Below the pieces are notes generated by a model. That model worked only from the letters and a program-made list of their open reading frames with translations, made no database searches and was not told the origin of the DNA. This document shows positions 27,239 to 37,104 of a stretch of 64,000 nucleotides of DNA, one piece after another. How positions within the stretch are numbered: the stretch's first letter is position 1; each line of letters begins with the position of its first letter. This stretch comes from Thioclava sp. GXIMD2076 (GTDB lineage: Bacteria; Pseudomonadota; Alphaproteobacteria; Rhodobacterales; Rhodobacteraceae), in NCBI RefSeq assembly GCF_037949795.1, contig NZ_CP149933.1, positions 481,001-545,000 of the forward strand, in the 5' to 3' direction. The translations under genes and the position numbers were made by a program.

Positions 27239-27577
27239 ATCCGATACCCTGCCATGGCTCTGGCGCCAACGTCTTCCTTCCTTGGCTCTGGCCTATAATA
27301 TCGCAGCAGACGAGAAATATGTCTCCGGCGAACCCGAGTAATGAGAGCATCAGAATGAACTGCCCAGAAATCGTTCGGATCTGGTTGCGGGCGCCAGTAA
27401 AGTAGGCACTGGAAATGTTTGCCGCGAGGAACATGAAGCCGGTGCGCGACTTCGGGTCTCGAATGGTGCATGAGGACCATTCGAGACCTGTTTTCACAGG
27501 AGCATCGATCTTACCGAACTGGTAGAGCCATAGAGCAAGAAGAGCGCCGCAGAACAAGCCGCGCTCTTGAATGTGGG
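27239..27577. other. Intergenic stretch without a convincing gene
   Basis: This 339-base gap separates the AraC gene from the DUF2848 gene. It would hold the AraC promoter and the 3' end of the catabolic operon. A 137-codon minus-strand frame (27144-27557) runs through it and into the AraC coding region. Its peptide has one hydrophobic stretch and resembles nothing I recognise, so it is not called. Confidence 0.5.
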
Positions 27578-28255
27578 TTAGCCAAGGATCGGCAGACTTG
27601 CTATTTTATAGCCCAGCGTAATGGTGCGCCCGAGGACAGGATCTTCGAGTTCTGCACTGAAATATGTGGAGTACTGTATGCCACCGATGGCGGGCATGGT
27701 GCCACAGAGCATGGCGGTGCCGTCCTCGAAATGTCCCTCGGCCTCGTAGCGGGCCATCGTCTCGAGCGGCATTAGCAGCGAGGCAACCGAGCCTTCCTGA
27801 TAAAGCACGCGACCGGTCTCGGTCTCGATCCAGCTGCGAAGAACTAGACTGTCCCAATGGTCTTTGACTTCGTCCATGGGCCAGAGCGTTGTCGAAACCG
27901 GCTTGGCACAGAGCTGCTTGGACACGGAGATCCCGTAAGCTTCGACTTCGCGGTCAGTATGATCAGAACCGAGCCCAACATAGAGCGCACCATTATGGCG
28001 CAGCAGAAGCGGCTCGACCTCACCGGAGGACTTGTCGCCAAGTTCTTCGATCATGTCGGCCTGCGTCAGGCGTTCGGCAGCCACGCGGTAGAAGGTCGGC
28101 GTGGTCTTGGGGCGCGCGATGCCGAGCGCTTCCAGCTCGACGATATGGTGCTCCATTGCCGCCTTGTCGCGTCCGGCCCAGCCAGCAATGACGAGCTGGC
28201 GCGGGTCGAAGACGATCTCCTGCGATCCGGTGCGGGATATGATCTCGAATTTCAT
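27578..28255 (-). CDS. DUF2848-family protein
   Basis: The 225-residue protein starts at the ATG at 28255; an in-frame extension to 28336 lies inside the amidase gene. It resembles DUF2848 proteins: VIAGWAGRDKAAMEHHIVELEALGIARPKTTPTFYRV near the N terminus and LYVGLGSDHTDREVEAYGISVSKQ in the middle. Both the lone fold and the KTTPTFYRV motif recall fumarylacetoacetase-like or fumarate-hydrolase-like beta folds, but no reaction is assigned to the family. Last gene of the HpaC-HpaB-cupin-amidase-DUF2848 run, with a 1-base gap to the amidase, so a role in the same pathway is likely. Confidence 0.75.
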   Translation of the reverse strand: MKFEIISRTGSQEIVFDPRQLVIAGWAGRDKAAMEHHIVELEALGIARPKTTPTFYRVAAERLTQADMIEELGDKSSGEVEPLLLRHNGALYVGLGSDHTDREVEAYGISVSKQLCAKPVSTTLWPMDEVKDHWDSLVLRSWIETETGRVLYQEGSVASLLMPLETMARYEAEGHFEDGTAMLCGTMPAIGGIQYSTYFSAELEDPVLGRTITLGYKIASLPILG

Positions 28256-28256
28256 G

Positions 28257-29639
28257 TCATTCTCCTGAAAATGCGGGCGCGAGATGACGCAGCACCGCCT
28301 CGACGGTTGTGCCGATGCCAAGCAGGCGGCGGTCATCCATGGTTTCGCCCATGAGGGTCAGCCCTACCGGCAACGCGCCATCGGGCTGCGGCAACGGAAG
28401 GGACAATGCACAGCGGTCGAGGAAATTCGTGACCGTTGGATTTCGCAGAGCGCGCAGGTTCGTCTGACCATAAAGCGCCTCGTCCGTCTCAAGCGGCGCA
28501 AGCTCGGGCGCAAGCATTGGCACCGTGGGCAGAAGCACCGCATCAAGCCCCTCGGTCAGCGCATCACATTCGGCGATCATCGCCGCGCGGGCAGCTAAAA
28601 CGGCGGCATAGTCCTCAGCCGTCATCGTTTCGGCCTTGCGGATACGGACCGCAACGCGAGGGTCATAATCCGCTTCTGCTTCAACAAGTCGTTCGCGATG
28701 CACGGCAAAGGCTTCCGCGCCGGTGATCCCGCCTCCTGCATTGAGCGCCGGAATCGCTTCGATGGGAGGCAACTCGAGATCTACCAGCTCGGCTCCGGCC
28801 TGCCTCAAACGCTCGAGTGCATCAGTCCACGCTTGCGAAACTTCGGGCTCGAGCCCGTCGACGACATAATTCCGCAGGACGCCAAAGCGAAGGCCGACGA
28901 TGCTCTCGGGCACTGAGAGGCCGAGGTCGGGCTCGTTGACCAACACCGCATCCGCAAGCGCCACGCCAGCCACATCTGCGGCGATCGAGCCGATGGAATC
29001 AAGCGTATGTGACAGTGGATAGCAGCCCTCCTGCGGTATGCGCCTTGCAGTAGGTTTGAACCCTGTCAGCCCGCAGAAAGCTGCCGGGATACGACACGAT
29101 CCGCCGGTATCGGTGCCGAGACCGATCACCGCAAGCCCCGCACCAACCGATGCCGCAGCCCCCGACGATGATCCACCAGGGATGCGCGCGGGCAAGTCCG
29201 GCGCTACCGCCGGATTGCGCGGGGTGCCGAAATGGGGATTGAGACCAAGACCGGAATAAGCAAATTCGGTCATATTTGTATGGCCGACAATCACGGCCCC
29301 TGCGGCGCGCAACCGCTTGATAACGTCAGCATCGGCTGCAGCAGGTGCGGCATTTGCCAATACTTTCGAGCCCGAATGCGTGACAAAGCCTCTCATATCG
29401 AAAAGGCACTTGACCGAGATCGGCACTCCGTCAAGCGGCCCCAAAGTCGCGGCTTCCGCACGGCGGGCGTCAGAGGCGCAAGCCGCCCTGCGGGCACCTT
29501 CCAGATCGAGCGCGGTATAGATGCGCGCCGCCTCGGGGCCCGCAGCGTCGAGCGCTGCCTCAACACGCTCGAGCAGGCCCTGGGCGGTAACCGCGCCGCT
29601 TTCCAGCGCCGCGGTTACTTCAGCAATGGTCAAACTCAT
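28257..29639 (-). CDS. Amidase-signature family hydrolase
   Basis: The 460-residue protein has the amidase-signature Ser-cisSer-Lys catalytic set. The lysine is in GVPISVKCLFDMRG (near residue 75). The glycine/serine-rich block is PARIPGGSSSGAAASVGAGLAVIGLGTDTGGSCRIPAAFCGLTGFKPT (about residues 149-200). Such enzymes hydrolyse amides or carbamates to acid plus ammonia or amine. It overlaps the cupin gene by 4 bases, so it belongs to the same operon as the HpaB-type monooxygenase. An aryl amide or a ring-opened amide product is a plausible substrate; the true one is unknown. Confidence 0.87.
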   Translation of the reverse strand: MSLTIAEVTAALESGAVTAQGLLERVEAALDAAGPEAARIYTALDLEGARRAACASDARRAEAATLGPLDGVPISVKCLFDMRGFVTHSGSKVLANAAPAAADADVIKRLRAAGAVIVGHTNMTEFAYSGLGLNPHFGTPRNPAVAPDLPARIPGGSSSGAAASVGAGLAVIGLGTDTGGSCRIPAAFCGLTGFKPTARRIPQEGCYPLSHTLDSIGSIAADVAGVALADAVLVNEPDLGLSVPESIVGLRFGVLRNYVVDGLEPEVSQAWTDALERLRQAGAELVDLELPPIEAIPALNAGGGITGAEAFAVHRERLVEAEADYDPRVAVRIRKAETMTAEDYAAVLAARAAMIAECDALTEGLDAVLLPTVPMLAPELAPLETDEALYGQTNLRALRNPTVTNFLDRCALSLPLPQPDGALPVGLTLMGETMDDRRLLGIGTTVEAVLRHLAPAFSGE

Positions 29640-30034
29640 GCGACCACTTCATCCTCGGCAACGTAGTAATGCAGTTCCATCAGAACGCAGCCCTTTTCGG
29701 ATTTGAAAGGCCCGTGATAGGCGCCCTTGGGGCGGCAGGCATAGGTGTGCTGGCCAAATGCCTCGCCCCCTTCGCCATTCTCATCATTTCCGACGGTCAG
29801 ATCGCCCGAGACGAGATAGACCTCTTCCCAGTAATCATGCACGAAAGGTTTGGTCGTATAGATCCCCGGTGCAAAACGCAGAAGGCGGGTTCGGAAGCCC
29901 TCCTTCTTTTCTTCGTCAAGGAAACCCGAGAGGATTTTCTGCTCGATGCCCTGCGGATATCCCGGCGGCACTTCCCAGCCCTCGGTGCCCATATCAATCG
30001 GATAGAACTCTTCATGCGACTTTGCGATTTTCAT
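29636..30034 (-). CDS. Cupin-domain protein
   Basis: The 132-residue single-cupin protein starts at the ATG at 30034, which follows AGGAAAAAAA. A longer frame to 30091 lacks a ribosome site. Visible cupin features are FVHDYWEEVYLVSGDLTV (motif 1, with His and Glu metal-ligand positions) and AYHGPFKSEKGCVLMELHYYV (motif 2). It may bind a metal and act as a small dioxygenase, isomerase or regulator-like accessory. Its place between the HpaB-type monooxygenase and the amidase makes an enzymatic step in the same pathway likely, possibly ring modification after hydroxylation. Confidence 0.75.
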   Translation of the reverse strand: MKIAKSHEEFYPIDMGTEGWEVPPGYPQGIEQKILSGFLDEEKKEGFRTRLLRFAPGIYTTKPFVHDYWEEVYLVSGDLTVGNDENGEGGEAFGQHTYACRPKGAYHGPFKSEKGCVLMELHYYVAEDEVVA

Positions 30035-30112
30035 TTTTTTTCCTGTGGTTAGATAAGAGGTTTTCGACTTGAGCCAAGTGATGCCGATCAAACACCAAAG
30101 CTCGGATTACAT

Positions 30113-31570
30113 TCAGGACACAGCCGGCAGCTCGTAACCTGCCATCATGGCATCGACGAGCCCGGTGGAGCGGTCCCAATCAAAGTGCCGGAAGGAATGC
30201 CCCTTTGTGACGAAGGTCGCACCTGCATAGAACATTTCGTATTGCTGGTGGCGTGAGCCGAATTCCGACCCAAGCGCATCCCATGCAAGCTTGAAGAACT
30301 TCACGCGGCCCTTCGCGTCGGTGACAGGGCTGGCCTGCGTCTTCTCGATCAGACGCGCCACTTCGGGATTTGCGAAATCGGCGACCGAGGAGGGCAGCAT
30401 AATCAGCCCACCGCCTGCCAAATCACGCATGGTAGTAATGACTTGGGCATAGAGTTGCTGGGTCAAGACTTGCGCCGAGTAAAGCAGATGCGTATCGGGG
30501 ATGTAGTATGCCCCGCGCATCTTGCCCTTGGCTTCCATACCATAGACAAACGCTTCAACCATTGCCGCTTGCGCAGCCAGTTGGCCCAGCGTCTCGCGCA
30601 CGGCGGGAATAGCCAATGTTCCATTGGTCTCGGCTGTCTTGCGCGCAATCCCCATAAGGAAACGCATCTTCACCATAAGCCGGATCTGCGCCTGATAGTT
30701 TTGATAGACATGGGCGGGGGTCGCATGGAACTGTCGCGCGCACATTGAGGTATTCTGATTGATGAAGACGCGCTCCCACGGAACTTTCACATCATCGAAA
30801 TAAAGCACCGCGTCATTCTCGTCGAACTGCGCGCCAAGCGGATTATCAAAGATCTCGGGGCTTTGCGCTTCATAGGATTTCCGCGACAGGATTTTGAGGC
30901 CGGGAGTATTCATCGGGATCGCGAAGGAGATGGCGTAGGGCTCCTCGCCTTCACGCATCGGTTGAATACATGTTACGAAAACCTCGTTGGCCAGCACGCC
31001 CCCCGTGGCCAGCATCTTGCCTCCACGCACGGTGAGCCCTGAAGAGTCCTGATCAACCACACCACACGCGAAGAACGGATCTTTCTGCTCATTGGCGGCC
31101 TTCGAACGATCGGCCTGCGGATTGATGATGACATAGGTCAGATAAAGCTCGTTATCGCGCGCATAATGGTAGTAATCCGCCAGAGCCGAAGCGCGCGTTT
31201 GGTCATATTCCTCAAAGACCTCGAGCCCCATATACATGCCCGCGATGCAAGAGGCGACGTGATCGGGCGCGCGGCCCATGAAGCCGCCATGCAGCTCGGT
31301 CCAAGCTTCCAGCGCGTGACGGCGCTCGACTAGCTCGGCATAGCTCTTGGGAAGCTGCCAGATGCGATTGGCGCGGGCGCCATTACCGGTCTCGAAAGTC
31401 ATCAGGGCCTGATTTTCCGGCGCCGCCTGAAAATCGTAGAGTTTGCCCATGGATGCCACCGAGTGGCGGAAAGCGGGAGCTGTGGTCACGTCCTCGACAC
31501 GCTGGCCGTAGATATAGATTTCGCGTCCGTCGCGAAGCGATTTGGTGTGCTGGGCACCGTTCTTGATCAT
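30113..31570 (-). CDS. HpaB-type flavin-dependent aromatic monooxygenase, large subunit
   Basis: The 485-residue protein has the three-part layout of 4-hydroxyphenylacetate 3-monooxygenase oxygenase subunits. An N-terminal LRDGREIYIYGQRVEDVTTAPAF opens it. A central beta region carries YLTYVIINPQADRSKA and GGKMLATGGVLANEVFV. The C-terminal helical part has LIMLPSSVADFANPEVARLIEKTQ. HpaB-family enzymes use reduced FAD from a partner reductase to hydroxylate phenols ortho to the hydroxyl. The reductase (HpaC type) is the next gene upstream on the same strand. Related family members also hydroxylate chlorophenols, resorcinols or heterocycles such as pyrroles, so the substrate stays open. Confidence 0.87.
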   Translation of the reverse strand: MIKNGAQHTKSLRDGREIYIYGQRVEDVTTAPAFRHSVASMGKLYDFQAAPENQALMTFETGNGARANRIWQLPKSYAELVERRHALEAWTELHGGFMGRAPDHVASCIAGMYMGLEVFEEYDQTRASALADYYHYARDNELYLTYVIINPQADRSKAANEQKDPFFACGVVDQDSSGLTVRGGKMLATGGVLANEVFVTCIQPMREGEEPYAISFAIPMNTPGLKILSRKSYEAQSPEIFDNPLGAQFDENDAVLYFDDVKVPWERVFINQNTSMCARQFHATPAHVYQNYQAQIRLMVKMRFLMGIARKTAETNGTLAIPAVRETLGQLAAQAAMVEAFVYGMEAKGKMRGAYYIPDTHLLYSAQVLTQQLYAQVITTMRDLAGGGLIMLPSSVADFANPEVARLIEKTQASPVTDAKGRVKFFKLAWDALGSEFGSRHQQYEMFYAGATFVTKGHSFRHFDWDRSTGLVDAMMAGYELPAVS

Positions 31571-31613
31571 CGGGGGGATCCTTCAGGCAGGGGAGAGGCG
31601 GCGAGCCAGCGCT

Positions 31614-32117
31614 TCAGCGCAGCTCGACATAGCCTCCTTGGGAGAAAATAAGCGGGTAACTCGGTTCAGCGAGATGGATCTCGCTGACCTGCGCCACGAA
31701 GAGGCGATGGTCGCCCGCGTCATGGATGGCGTTGGGAACGCAGTCGAAAATGGCCTGGGCGCCAGTGATATGGGGCGCGCCATTCAGACCGGGAGTCGTC
31801 TCGACCCCGGCGAATTTATCCGCACCTGCTCGCGCGAAGCGGTTCGACAGATCGGTCTGATCCTGCGAGAGCACATGGATCGCATAGCTTTCGGCCTTCT
31901 CGAAGAGTGGCAGCGAATGTGCATGGCGCCCGATAGAGAATAAGATCAGCGCAGGATCAAGCGAGAGCGCGTTGAACGAGCTCATCGTCATGCCGATACG
32001 TTCCCCGGCAACAGTCGCCGTGACGATAACGACGCCGGTGGGAAAGCGTCCGAGCGCGTTGCGCAGGCTGCGGGTATCGGCAGGATCAGGCGTAAAGGTC
32101 TGGCGGTAATGGCCCAT
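31614..32117 (-). CDS. HpaC-type flavin reductase
   Basis: The 167-residue protein has the flavin-reductase-like FMN/FAD-binding fold: RNALGRFPTGVVIVTATV near the N terminus, RIGMTMSSFNALSLDPALILFSIGRHAHSLPLFEKAESYAIHVLS and the C-terminal DHRLFVAQVSEIHLAEPSYPLIFSQGGYV. It supplies reduced flavin to the HpaB-type oxygenase, using NADH or NADPH. First gene of the minus-strand catabolic operon. It faces the Liv-type importer genes across a 519-base AT-rich gap, which should hold both promoters. Confidence 0.88.
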   Translation of the reverse strand: MGHYRQTFTPDPADTRSLRNALGRFPTGVVIVTATVAGERIGMTMSSFNALSLDPALILFSIGRHAHSLPLFEKAESYAIHVLSQDQTDLSNRFARAGADKFAGVETTPGLNGAPHITGAQAIFDCVPNAIHDAGDHRLFVAQVSEIHLAEPSYPLIFSQGGYVELR

Positions 32118-32636
32118 AACGGAGGTCCCTTATCAAACGGCTGGCCCCACAATCCTGTCGGGCCGCAACTGTTCTTAAGGTTCAGTCACCAAGGATCATC
32201 TGTCAATTTAATTAACTTACAAAGGTATTTCCAAAATATATTTGCCTAGAAATTTGGCGTCCGGCACCTAAACGCGTCGAAGATCCCTTAAGAGATCTCT
32301 AATATTGCATATTTTAAAGTCATACAATGTTCTTGGATCCGCGAATGTCCGAATCAATAATCGTTTATTAATATCACTAAATTCAATAGCTTATTTTCAA
32401 TAGAACTACAGGTGAAAAACATAGATTCTTGTAATGTCTATATTTTGCTCACTCAACATGCCCAAGCTGGGCGCCGATGATGCATACATGAGCGCATCAA
32501 TATAAATAGCTTTGTTAGGAAGTTTTTATTTGAAAGTTTTTCTGTATCGAAGCGTGATTGACTAAGCGGCAGAATCCCTGCCCTGAAAAATAAGAATGCG
32601 CGGGCTCTCGGGTCTGCAACAACAGTGGAGTGAGAC
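32118..32636. promoter_or_regulatory. AT-rich divergent intergenic region of the aromatic/amide locus
   Basis: This 519-base gap separates the flavin reductase (minus) from the binding protein (plus). The stretch 32160-32560 is strikingly AT-rich against the GC-rich genes either side. No gene, tRNA or clear palindrome stands out. It probably holds both divergent promoters and the operators of the MarR regulator at 37145 or another regulator. Confidence 0.5.
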
Positions 32637-33851
32637 ATGGAATTCAATAAGATGATGCTCGCGCGATCCGGAGCAGCTGCACTCGCCATCACGCTGGCAT
32701 CTAGCGCGGCCTATGCTGACACGATCCGTTTTGGCGCAGTCGTACCCGCCTCGGGCCCGTTCGCTGAATGGGGCCGCGCGAATACGGTGGCGCTCAAGAT
32801 GCTCGAGAAGGAGGTCAATGACGCCGGCGGTATCAATGGCGAGAAGCTCGAGATCTCGATCTATGACGATGGTGCAAAGCCCGGTCAGGCTGCATCGATG
32901 ATCCGCAAACTAACGGATGACGACAAGGTTCTGGCGATTGCTGGCCCCGCGACCTCCTCGGCTGCCGAGGTCGCCTTTCCGCTCGCAAACCAGCTCGGGA
33001 TCGTCGCGGTCTCGCAAAACAGCTCGAAACCAGGACTAGCAGCTTCGAACCGTCCCTGGGCCTTCCGAAATACGGTCGATGAGGCCAAGCTCGCGAATGT
33101 TACTCTGCCGTGGTTTGTCGAAACCTATGGTGTGAAGAAGGTTGCCATCATCTATGACGCCAAGGATGCCACCGCGACCGCTGTCGGCTCCTCGATCTTT
33201 CCCAAGGTGCTAGAGGCAAATGACATCGACGTCGTGGACGGCGCAAGCCCTATTACCTTCAATACCGGCGATCTTGATGTCTCTGCGCAAGTCACCAAGA
33301 TCCGTGCAATGGCCCCCGATGCCGTAATCCTCTCCGCAGATTACAGTCAGGCGATCACCGTGCTGCGCGAGATGCGTCGTCAAGGTGTCAAACTGCCTGT
33401 TCTAGGCTCGACCCAGCTAATCTCGAGTGCAATCCTCGCGGCCGATCCCGAAATTCCGGTAGTAGCTCCGACAACCTTCTTCGCCGGCCTCGATACGCCC
33501 GCAGTGCAGGATTTCACCGCCAAACTTACCCCCCTTCTGCGTGCGCAGAAGAACCTCCCCGACACAATCGAACCTTCACAATTCGATGCCAATATCTATG
33601 AAATCATGTCGCTTTTTGTCGAAGCGGCAAAATCGGCAAAAATCACCGGCAAGCCTGAGGATCTAGCGTCCGACCGCGAGAAGATACGCGACTATATGGC
33701 TTCCGAGCACGATTTCTCCGGCCTGGGCGGCAAAATCTCCTTTGGCGAGGATGGTGATGCTGTGAAGTCCTTCTTCATCGTTGAAGCCAAAGATGGCGCA
33801 TGGACAGCCAAAGACACGGCGTGCTCCGCTGAAGGCGCCTGCAGCCAGTAA
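32637..33851 (+). CDS. Branched-chain-amino-acid-type ABC transporter binding protein (LivK family)
   Basis: The 404-residue precursor has a signal peptide of about 27 residues (ending SSAAYA-DT). The LivK-type fold includes FGAVVPASGPFAEWGRANTVALKMLEKEVNDAGGINGEKLEISIYDDG and the AIAGPATSSAAEVAFPLA ligand-pocket region. Family members bind branched amino acids, but many in this branch bind aromatic acids, amides or urea. Next to the HpaBC/amidase operon, the ligand is more likely an aromatic or amide. It is the first of five genes in a complete importer operon. The ATG follows GTGAGACATG-type spacing with a weak ribosome site. Confidence 0.9.
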   Translation: MEFNKMMLARSGAAALAITLASSAAYADTIRFGAVVPASGPFAEWGRANTVALKMLEKEVNDAGGINGEKLEISIYDDGAKPGQAASMIRKLTDDDKVLAIAGPATSSAAEVAFPLANQLGIVAVSQNSSKPGLAASNRPWAFRNTVDEAKLANVTLPWFVETYGVKKVAIIYDAKDATATAVGSSIFPKVLEANDIDVVDGASPITFNTGDLDVSAQVTKIRAMAPDAVILSADYSQAITVLREMRRQGVKLPVLGSTQLISSAILAADPEIPVVAPTTFFAGLDTPAVQDFTAKLTPLLRAQKNLPDTIEPSQFDANIYEIMSLFVEAAKSAKITGKPEDLASDREKIRDYMASEHDFSGLGGKISFGEDGDAVKSFFIVEAKDGAWTAKDTACSAEGACSQ

Positions 33852-33918
33852 GCACTCTGCGTCCCAACCTCAGGGTTGGGACGATCTTCTTTCTCTCACC
33901 AGGGTTCGCGTCGCCTCG

Positions 33919-34812
33919 ATGTATGTCAGTATCTTTATCCAGCAGGTCTTGAATGGCCTAACTTTGGGCGCGGTGTATACGCTGATCGCTCTCGCTTTCT
34001 CGCTGGTGATGGGGGTGCTCGGCATCCTCAACCTCGCCATTGCCGAAATTTTCATGTTCGGAGCCTACCTGGGCTTTGCACTGCTATTGTCTGGTTTCCC
34101 CCTCTGGCTTGCGCTTGTGGCCGCGATGGCGGGTACGGCTATCATCGGGGCGATTGTCGCACGTATCGGTTACGAACCTCTGCGTAATGCCGGTCATGTC
34201 ACGCCGATGTTAAGCACGCTCGGCTTCTCGATGATCTTACAAAACCTTGCGACCAACCTATGGGGCTCGGACCCGCTACAACTGTCGCTTGATGGTCTCC
34301 TTGCCACACGTTTCTCAATCGGACTGGTCTCTATCAGCCTGGTGCAGATCATCGTCATCGTAGTCACTGTTCTTTTCTGTGTGGTCATTGGCCTCCTGAT
34401 CCAGCGGAGTGCTGTGGGACGGGCGCTGCGTGCCGTTGCCGAAAGCCGCGAAATCTCACGCCTTTTGGGTATCTATCCGGGACGGTTGATCCTGATCACC
34501 TTCGCGCTATCCGGAGCCCTAGCAGGCGCGGCGGGCGTGCTTGTGGGCGTGCAATACTCCGCTATCACGCCCTATATCGGGGCGGATGTCGGGGTAAAGG
34601 CAATCGCTGTCATGGTGGTCGGCGGGGCGACCAATATCTGGGGGGCGCTCTTGGCAGGACCGATCATCGGTGTGCTCGAGGTTCTTACCGTTGCTTACCT
34701 GGGCGCGGAATTGCGTGATTTTATTGTATATGGCCTGATGATCGTCATCTTGCTGGTCCGCCCGCAAGGATTGCTCGGAGGCTCGGCCAAGACTTCCGGA
34801 GGACGCGTATAA
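33919..34812 (+). CDS. livH: Branched-chain-type ABC transporter permease, LivH family
   Basis: The 297-residue membrane protein begins at the ATG at 33919 (MYVSIFIQQVLNGLTLGAVYTLIALAFSLVMG). The open frame extends back to 33781 inside the binding-protein gene, but those residues are polar. It has about eight membrane segments and LivH features (GVLGILNLAIAEIFMFGAYLGF; AVGRALRAVAESREISRLLGI; VMVVGGATNIWGALLAGPIIGV). It forms one half of the translocation pore with the LivM-type partner; its stop overlaps that gene's start. Confidence 0.9.
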   Translation: MYVSIFIQQVLNGLTLGAVYTLIALAFSLVMGVLGILNLAIAEIFMFGAYLGFALLLSGFPLWLALVAAMAGTAIIGAIVARIGYEPLRNAGHVTPMLSTLGFSMILQNLATNLWGSDPLQLSLDGLLATRFSIGLVSISLVQIIVIVVTVLFCVVIGLLIQRSAVGRALRAVAESREISRLLGIYPGRLILITFALSGALAGAAGVLVGVQYSAITPYIGADVGVKAIAVMVVGGATNIWGALLAGPIIGVLEVLTVAYLGAELRDFIVYGLMIVILLVRPQGLLGGSAKTSGGRV

Positions 34813-35648
34813 TGTTGTCAGCCTATCAATCCGGCCTCTTGGCCGATGGCTCCATCCTGCTTTTGGGCGCGCTTTCGGTCTATGTCATCCTTGCAACCGG
34901 CCAGTTATCACTGGGCAACGCGGGTTTCATGGCAATCGGCGCCTATCTTTCCTCCTGGCTCACGGTGAGCGCGGGGTTTGCCCTCACGCCAGCCATCCTA
35001 ATTTCAGTGGTGGTCGCCATGGGGTTTGGACTGCTCATCGGCTTTCCGGCGCTGCGGCTTCGCGGCATTTACCTTGCGATGGCCACACTGGCTTTTGGCG
35101 AGATGGTCCGCAGCTTTTTCCTGAACTTTGAACCGACAGGTGGCTCCGGCGGCTACGCGGGGATGGAACATGTGTCTTTGGGCTACATCCTTGCTTGGAC
35201 GCTAGGCTGTCTGGCACTGGTGCTGGCACTTGAACGCACACGCCTCTGGTTCGAGGTGAAGTCAATCAAGGATGACGAACTCGCGGCAGGGCTTATGGGC
35301 CTCAATACCACCGGCATCAAACTCGCAAGCTTTGCGTTTGGCTCGGGTCTTGCAGCGGTATCCGGAGCGCTGTTCGCGCATCAAAACCTCTATATCGAAC
35401 CGGCAAACTTCGGGTTCGACCATTCGGTCTCGTTTGTGCTGGCTGTTATTCTGGGTGGTTCAAGCCTTGCGCTGGGTTCGCTTTTGGGCGCTGCAGTGCT
35501 GATCCTATTACCCGAAGTTTTGCGCGATTTCACAGACTGGCGTCAGGCAATCTTCGGAGCGCTGCTGATCGGCGTCCTGCTCGTGCGCCGTCAGGGGCTT
35601 GTCGACCGGAATTTCTTCGGTCTGGCGCGTTTACGGAGGAAATCGTGA
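34812..35648 (+). CDS. livM: Branched-chain-type ABC transporter permease, LivM family
   Basis: The 278-residue membrane protein has [46 protein letters not shown] and the coupling-helix segment [45 protein letters not shown], all typical of LivM. It pairs with LivH. The start shares a base with the LivH stop (TAATG), and the ATPase follows after 1 base. Confidence 0.92.
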   Translation: MLSAYQSGLLADGSILLLGALSVYVILATGQLSLGNAGFMAIGAYLSSWLTVSAGFALTPAILISVVVAMGFGLLIGFPALRLRGIYLAMATLAFGEMVRSFFLNFEPTGGSGGYAGMEHVSLGYILAWTLGCLALVLALERTRLWFEVKSIKDDELAAGLMGLNTTGIKLASFAFGSGLAAVSGALFAHQNLYIEPANFGFDHSVSFVLAVILGGSSLALGSLLGAAVLILLPEVLRDFTDWRQAIFGALLIGVLLVRRQGLVDRNFFGLARLRRKS

Positions 35649-35649
35649 T

Positions 35650-36387
35650 ATGACCCATATCCTTACTTTTGAGAACGTAACCCAGAGCTTTGGCGGGATC
35701 CGCGCGCTCAATGAGGTCTCGTTCGATTGTCGCGCGGGGGAAATTACCGGCATCATCGGCCCCAATGGCGCTGGTAAGACCACGATCTTCAACGTCATCA
35801 CTGGCGCCTATCGCCCCGACAGCGGAGCCGTAAGACTGTCGGGCGAGAACCAACTGGGCCGTGCTTCCTGGCGGATCGCGCGGACAGGGATCTCGCGCAC
35901 TTTCCAGAATATCAGGCTCTTCCCATCATTGAGCGTACGCGAGCATATTCTGCTGGCGCAGGCCCCGAAACTAGGGCTGGCACGCAGATTTCTGCCCGAC
36001 GGCAAAGTGCAGGCGCGTGCCGACGAGATGATGGAGTTGTTCGGTATTGCCCAATATCGCGACCGTGTCGCCACCTCCTTGCCTTACGGCGTGCAACGCA
36101 AGATAGAGATGGCGCGGGCCTGTGCTATGGCCCCGAAACTCCTCCTGCTTGACGAACCCGTTGCCGGGATGAACCATGACGAGGCCGAAGATCTACGTCA
36201 GACCCTGCTAAGACTGCGTATGGATGGGCTCTCAATCCTCATTATCGAACATGACATGCGCTTCATGATGCGATTATGCGACAAGATCCATGTCATGAAT
36301 TTCGGCACCCGCATTGCCAGCGGTACACCAGCGCAGATCCAGGCTGATCCTACTGTGATCGCCGCTTACCTAGGAGAAGAGGCTTGA
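35650..36387 (+). CDS. livG: Branched-chain-type ABC transporter ATPase, LivG family
   Basis: The 245-residue ATPase has Walker [10 protein letters not shown], a Q-loop followed by [10 protein letters not shown], the LivG-type signature [16 protein letters not shown] in place of LSGGQ, Walker [13 protein letters not shown] and H-loop IIEHDM. The start is the ATG at 35650 after GGAGGAAATC; an upstream frame from 35599 lies in livM. It is one of two ATPases of the importer. Confidence 0.93.
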   Translation: MTHILTFENVTQSFGGIRALNEVSFDCRAGEITGIIGPNGAGKTTIFNVITGAYRPDSGAVRLSGENQLGRASWRIARTGISRTFQNIRLFPSLSVREHILLAQAPKLGLARRFLPDGKVQARADEMMELFGIAQYRDRVATSLPYGVQRKIEMARACAMAPKLLLLDEPVAGMNHDEAEDLRQTLLRLRMDGLSILIIEHDMRFMMRLCDKIHVMNFGTRIASGTPAQIQADPTVIAAYLGEEA

Positions 36388-37091
36388 TACTCGAACTGAA
36401 TGCATTGGCGGTGAATTACGGCGCCATTCCCGGGGTGCGTACAGTCGATCTGACTCTCGACGAGGGAGAGATCGTTGCAATGATCGGCGCAAACGGTGCA
36501 GGCAAAAGCACGACCATGAAAGCAATTGCCGGCTTGCTACCCTATCGTGGCGAAATCCGATATCGCGGATCGGTATTGGCACCAATGCGCGCCGAGGCCA
36601 ATTTGGCGGCAGGTCTGTCACTCGTGCCGGAAGGACGGGGCATTCTGGCAAGAATGACAGTCGAGGAAAATCTTCGGATGGGCGCCTATCTGCGCCGCGA
36701 CCACGCGGCAGTAAACCGCGAAATCATTAGCGCCTTCGAGCGTTTTCCGATCCTCGGCAAGCGCCGGAACGGCCTGGCAGGCTACCTGTCCGGGGGGGAA
36801 CAGCAGATTCTTGCGATCGTACGGGCCCTGCTTGCACGACCAAAACTTCTGCTTCTGGACGAGCCATCTCTAGGCTTGGCTCCGTTGATGACGGCCGAAA
36901 TCTTCTCGTTCATTGCAGGATTCCGCGCTCAGGGGTTGAGTGTGCTTGTAGCGGAACAGAAATCCAAGCATTCGCTCGCAATTGCCGACCGTGCCTATCT
37001 TCTCTCGATGGGCGAAGTGGTTGCAAGCGGTGCCGCAAACGAGCTGGCGGAAGGTGGCCTCATTCTCAATACAATGTTGGCCATCGGCTGA
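36384..37091 (+). CDS. livF: Branched-chain-type ABC transporter ATPase, LivF family
   Basis: The 235-residue ATPase has Walker A GANGAGKST, a LivF-type SLVPEGRGILARMTVEENL region, signature LSGGEQQILAIVRALL and Walker B LLLLDEPSLGLAP. It starts with a TTG at 36384 that overlaps the LivG stop (TTGA) and follows AGGAGA, which argues for coupled translation from a weak start. It completes the five-gene importer. Confidence 0.92.
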   Translation: MILELNALAVNYGAIPGVRTVDLTLDEGEIVAMIGANGAGKSTTMKAIAGLLPYRGEIRYRGSVLAPMRAEANLAAGLSLVPEGRGILARMTVEENLRMGAYLRRDHAAVNREIISAFERFPILGKRRNGLAGYLSGGEQQILAIVRALLARPKLLLLDEPSLGLAPLMTAEIFSFIAGFRAQGLSVLVAEQKSKHSLAIADRAYLLSMGEVVASGAANELAEGGLILNTMLAIG

Positions 37092-37104
37092 CAGGCATAT
37101 CACT

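Noticed and set aside
27144..27557. 137-codon minus-strand open frame with one hydrophobic stretch
   Set aside because: It overlaps the AraC gene by about 95 bases, has no ribosome site I trust, and its peptide resembles no family I know. It may be chance.
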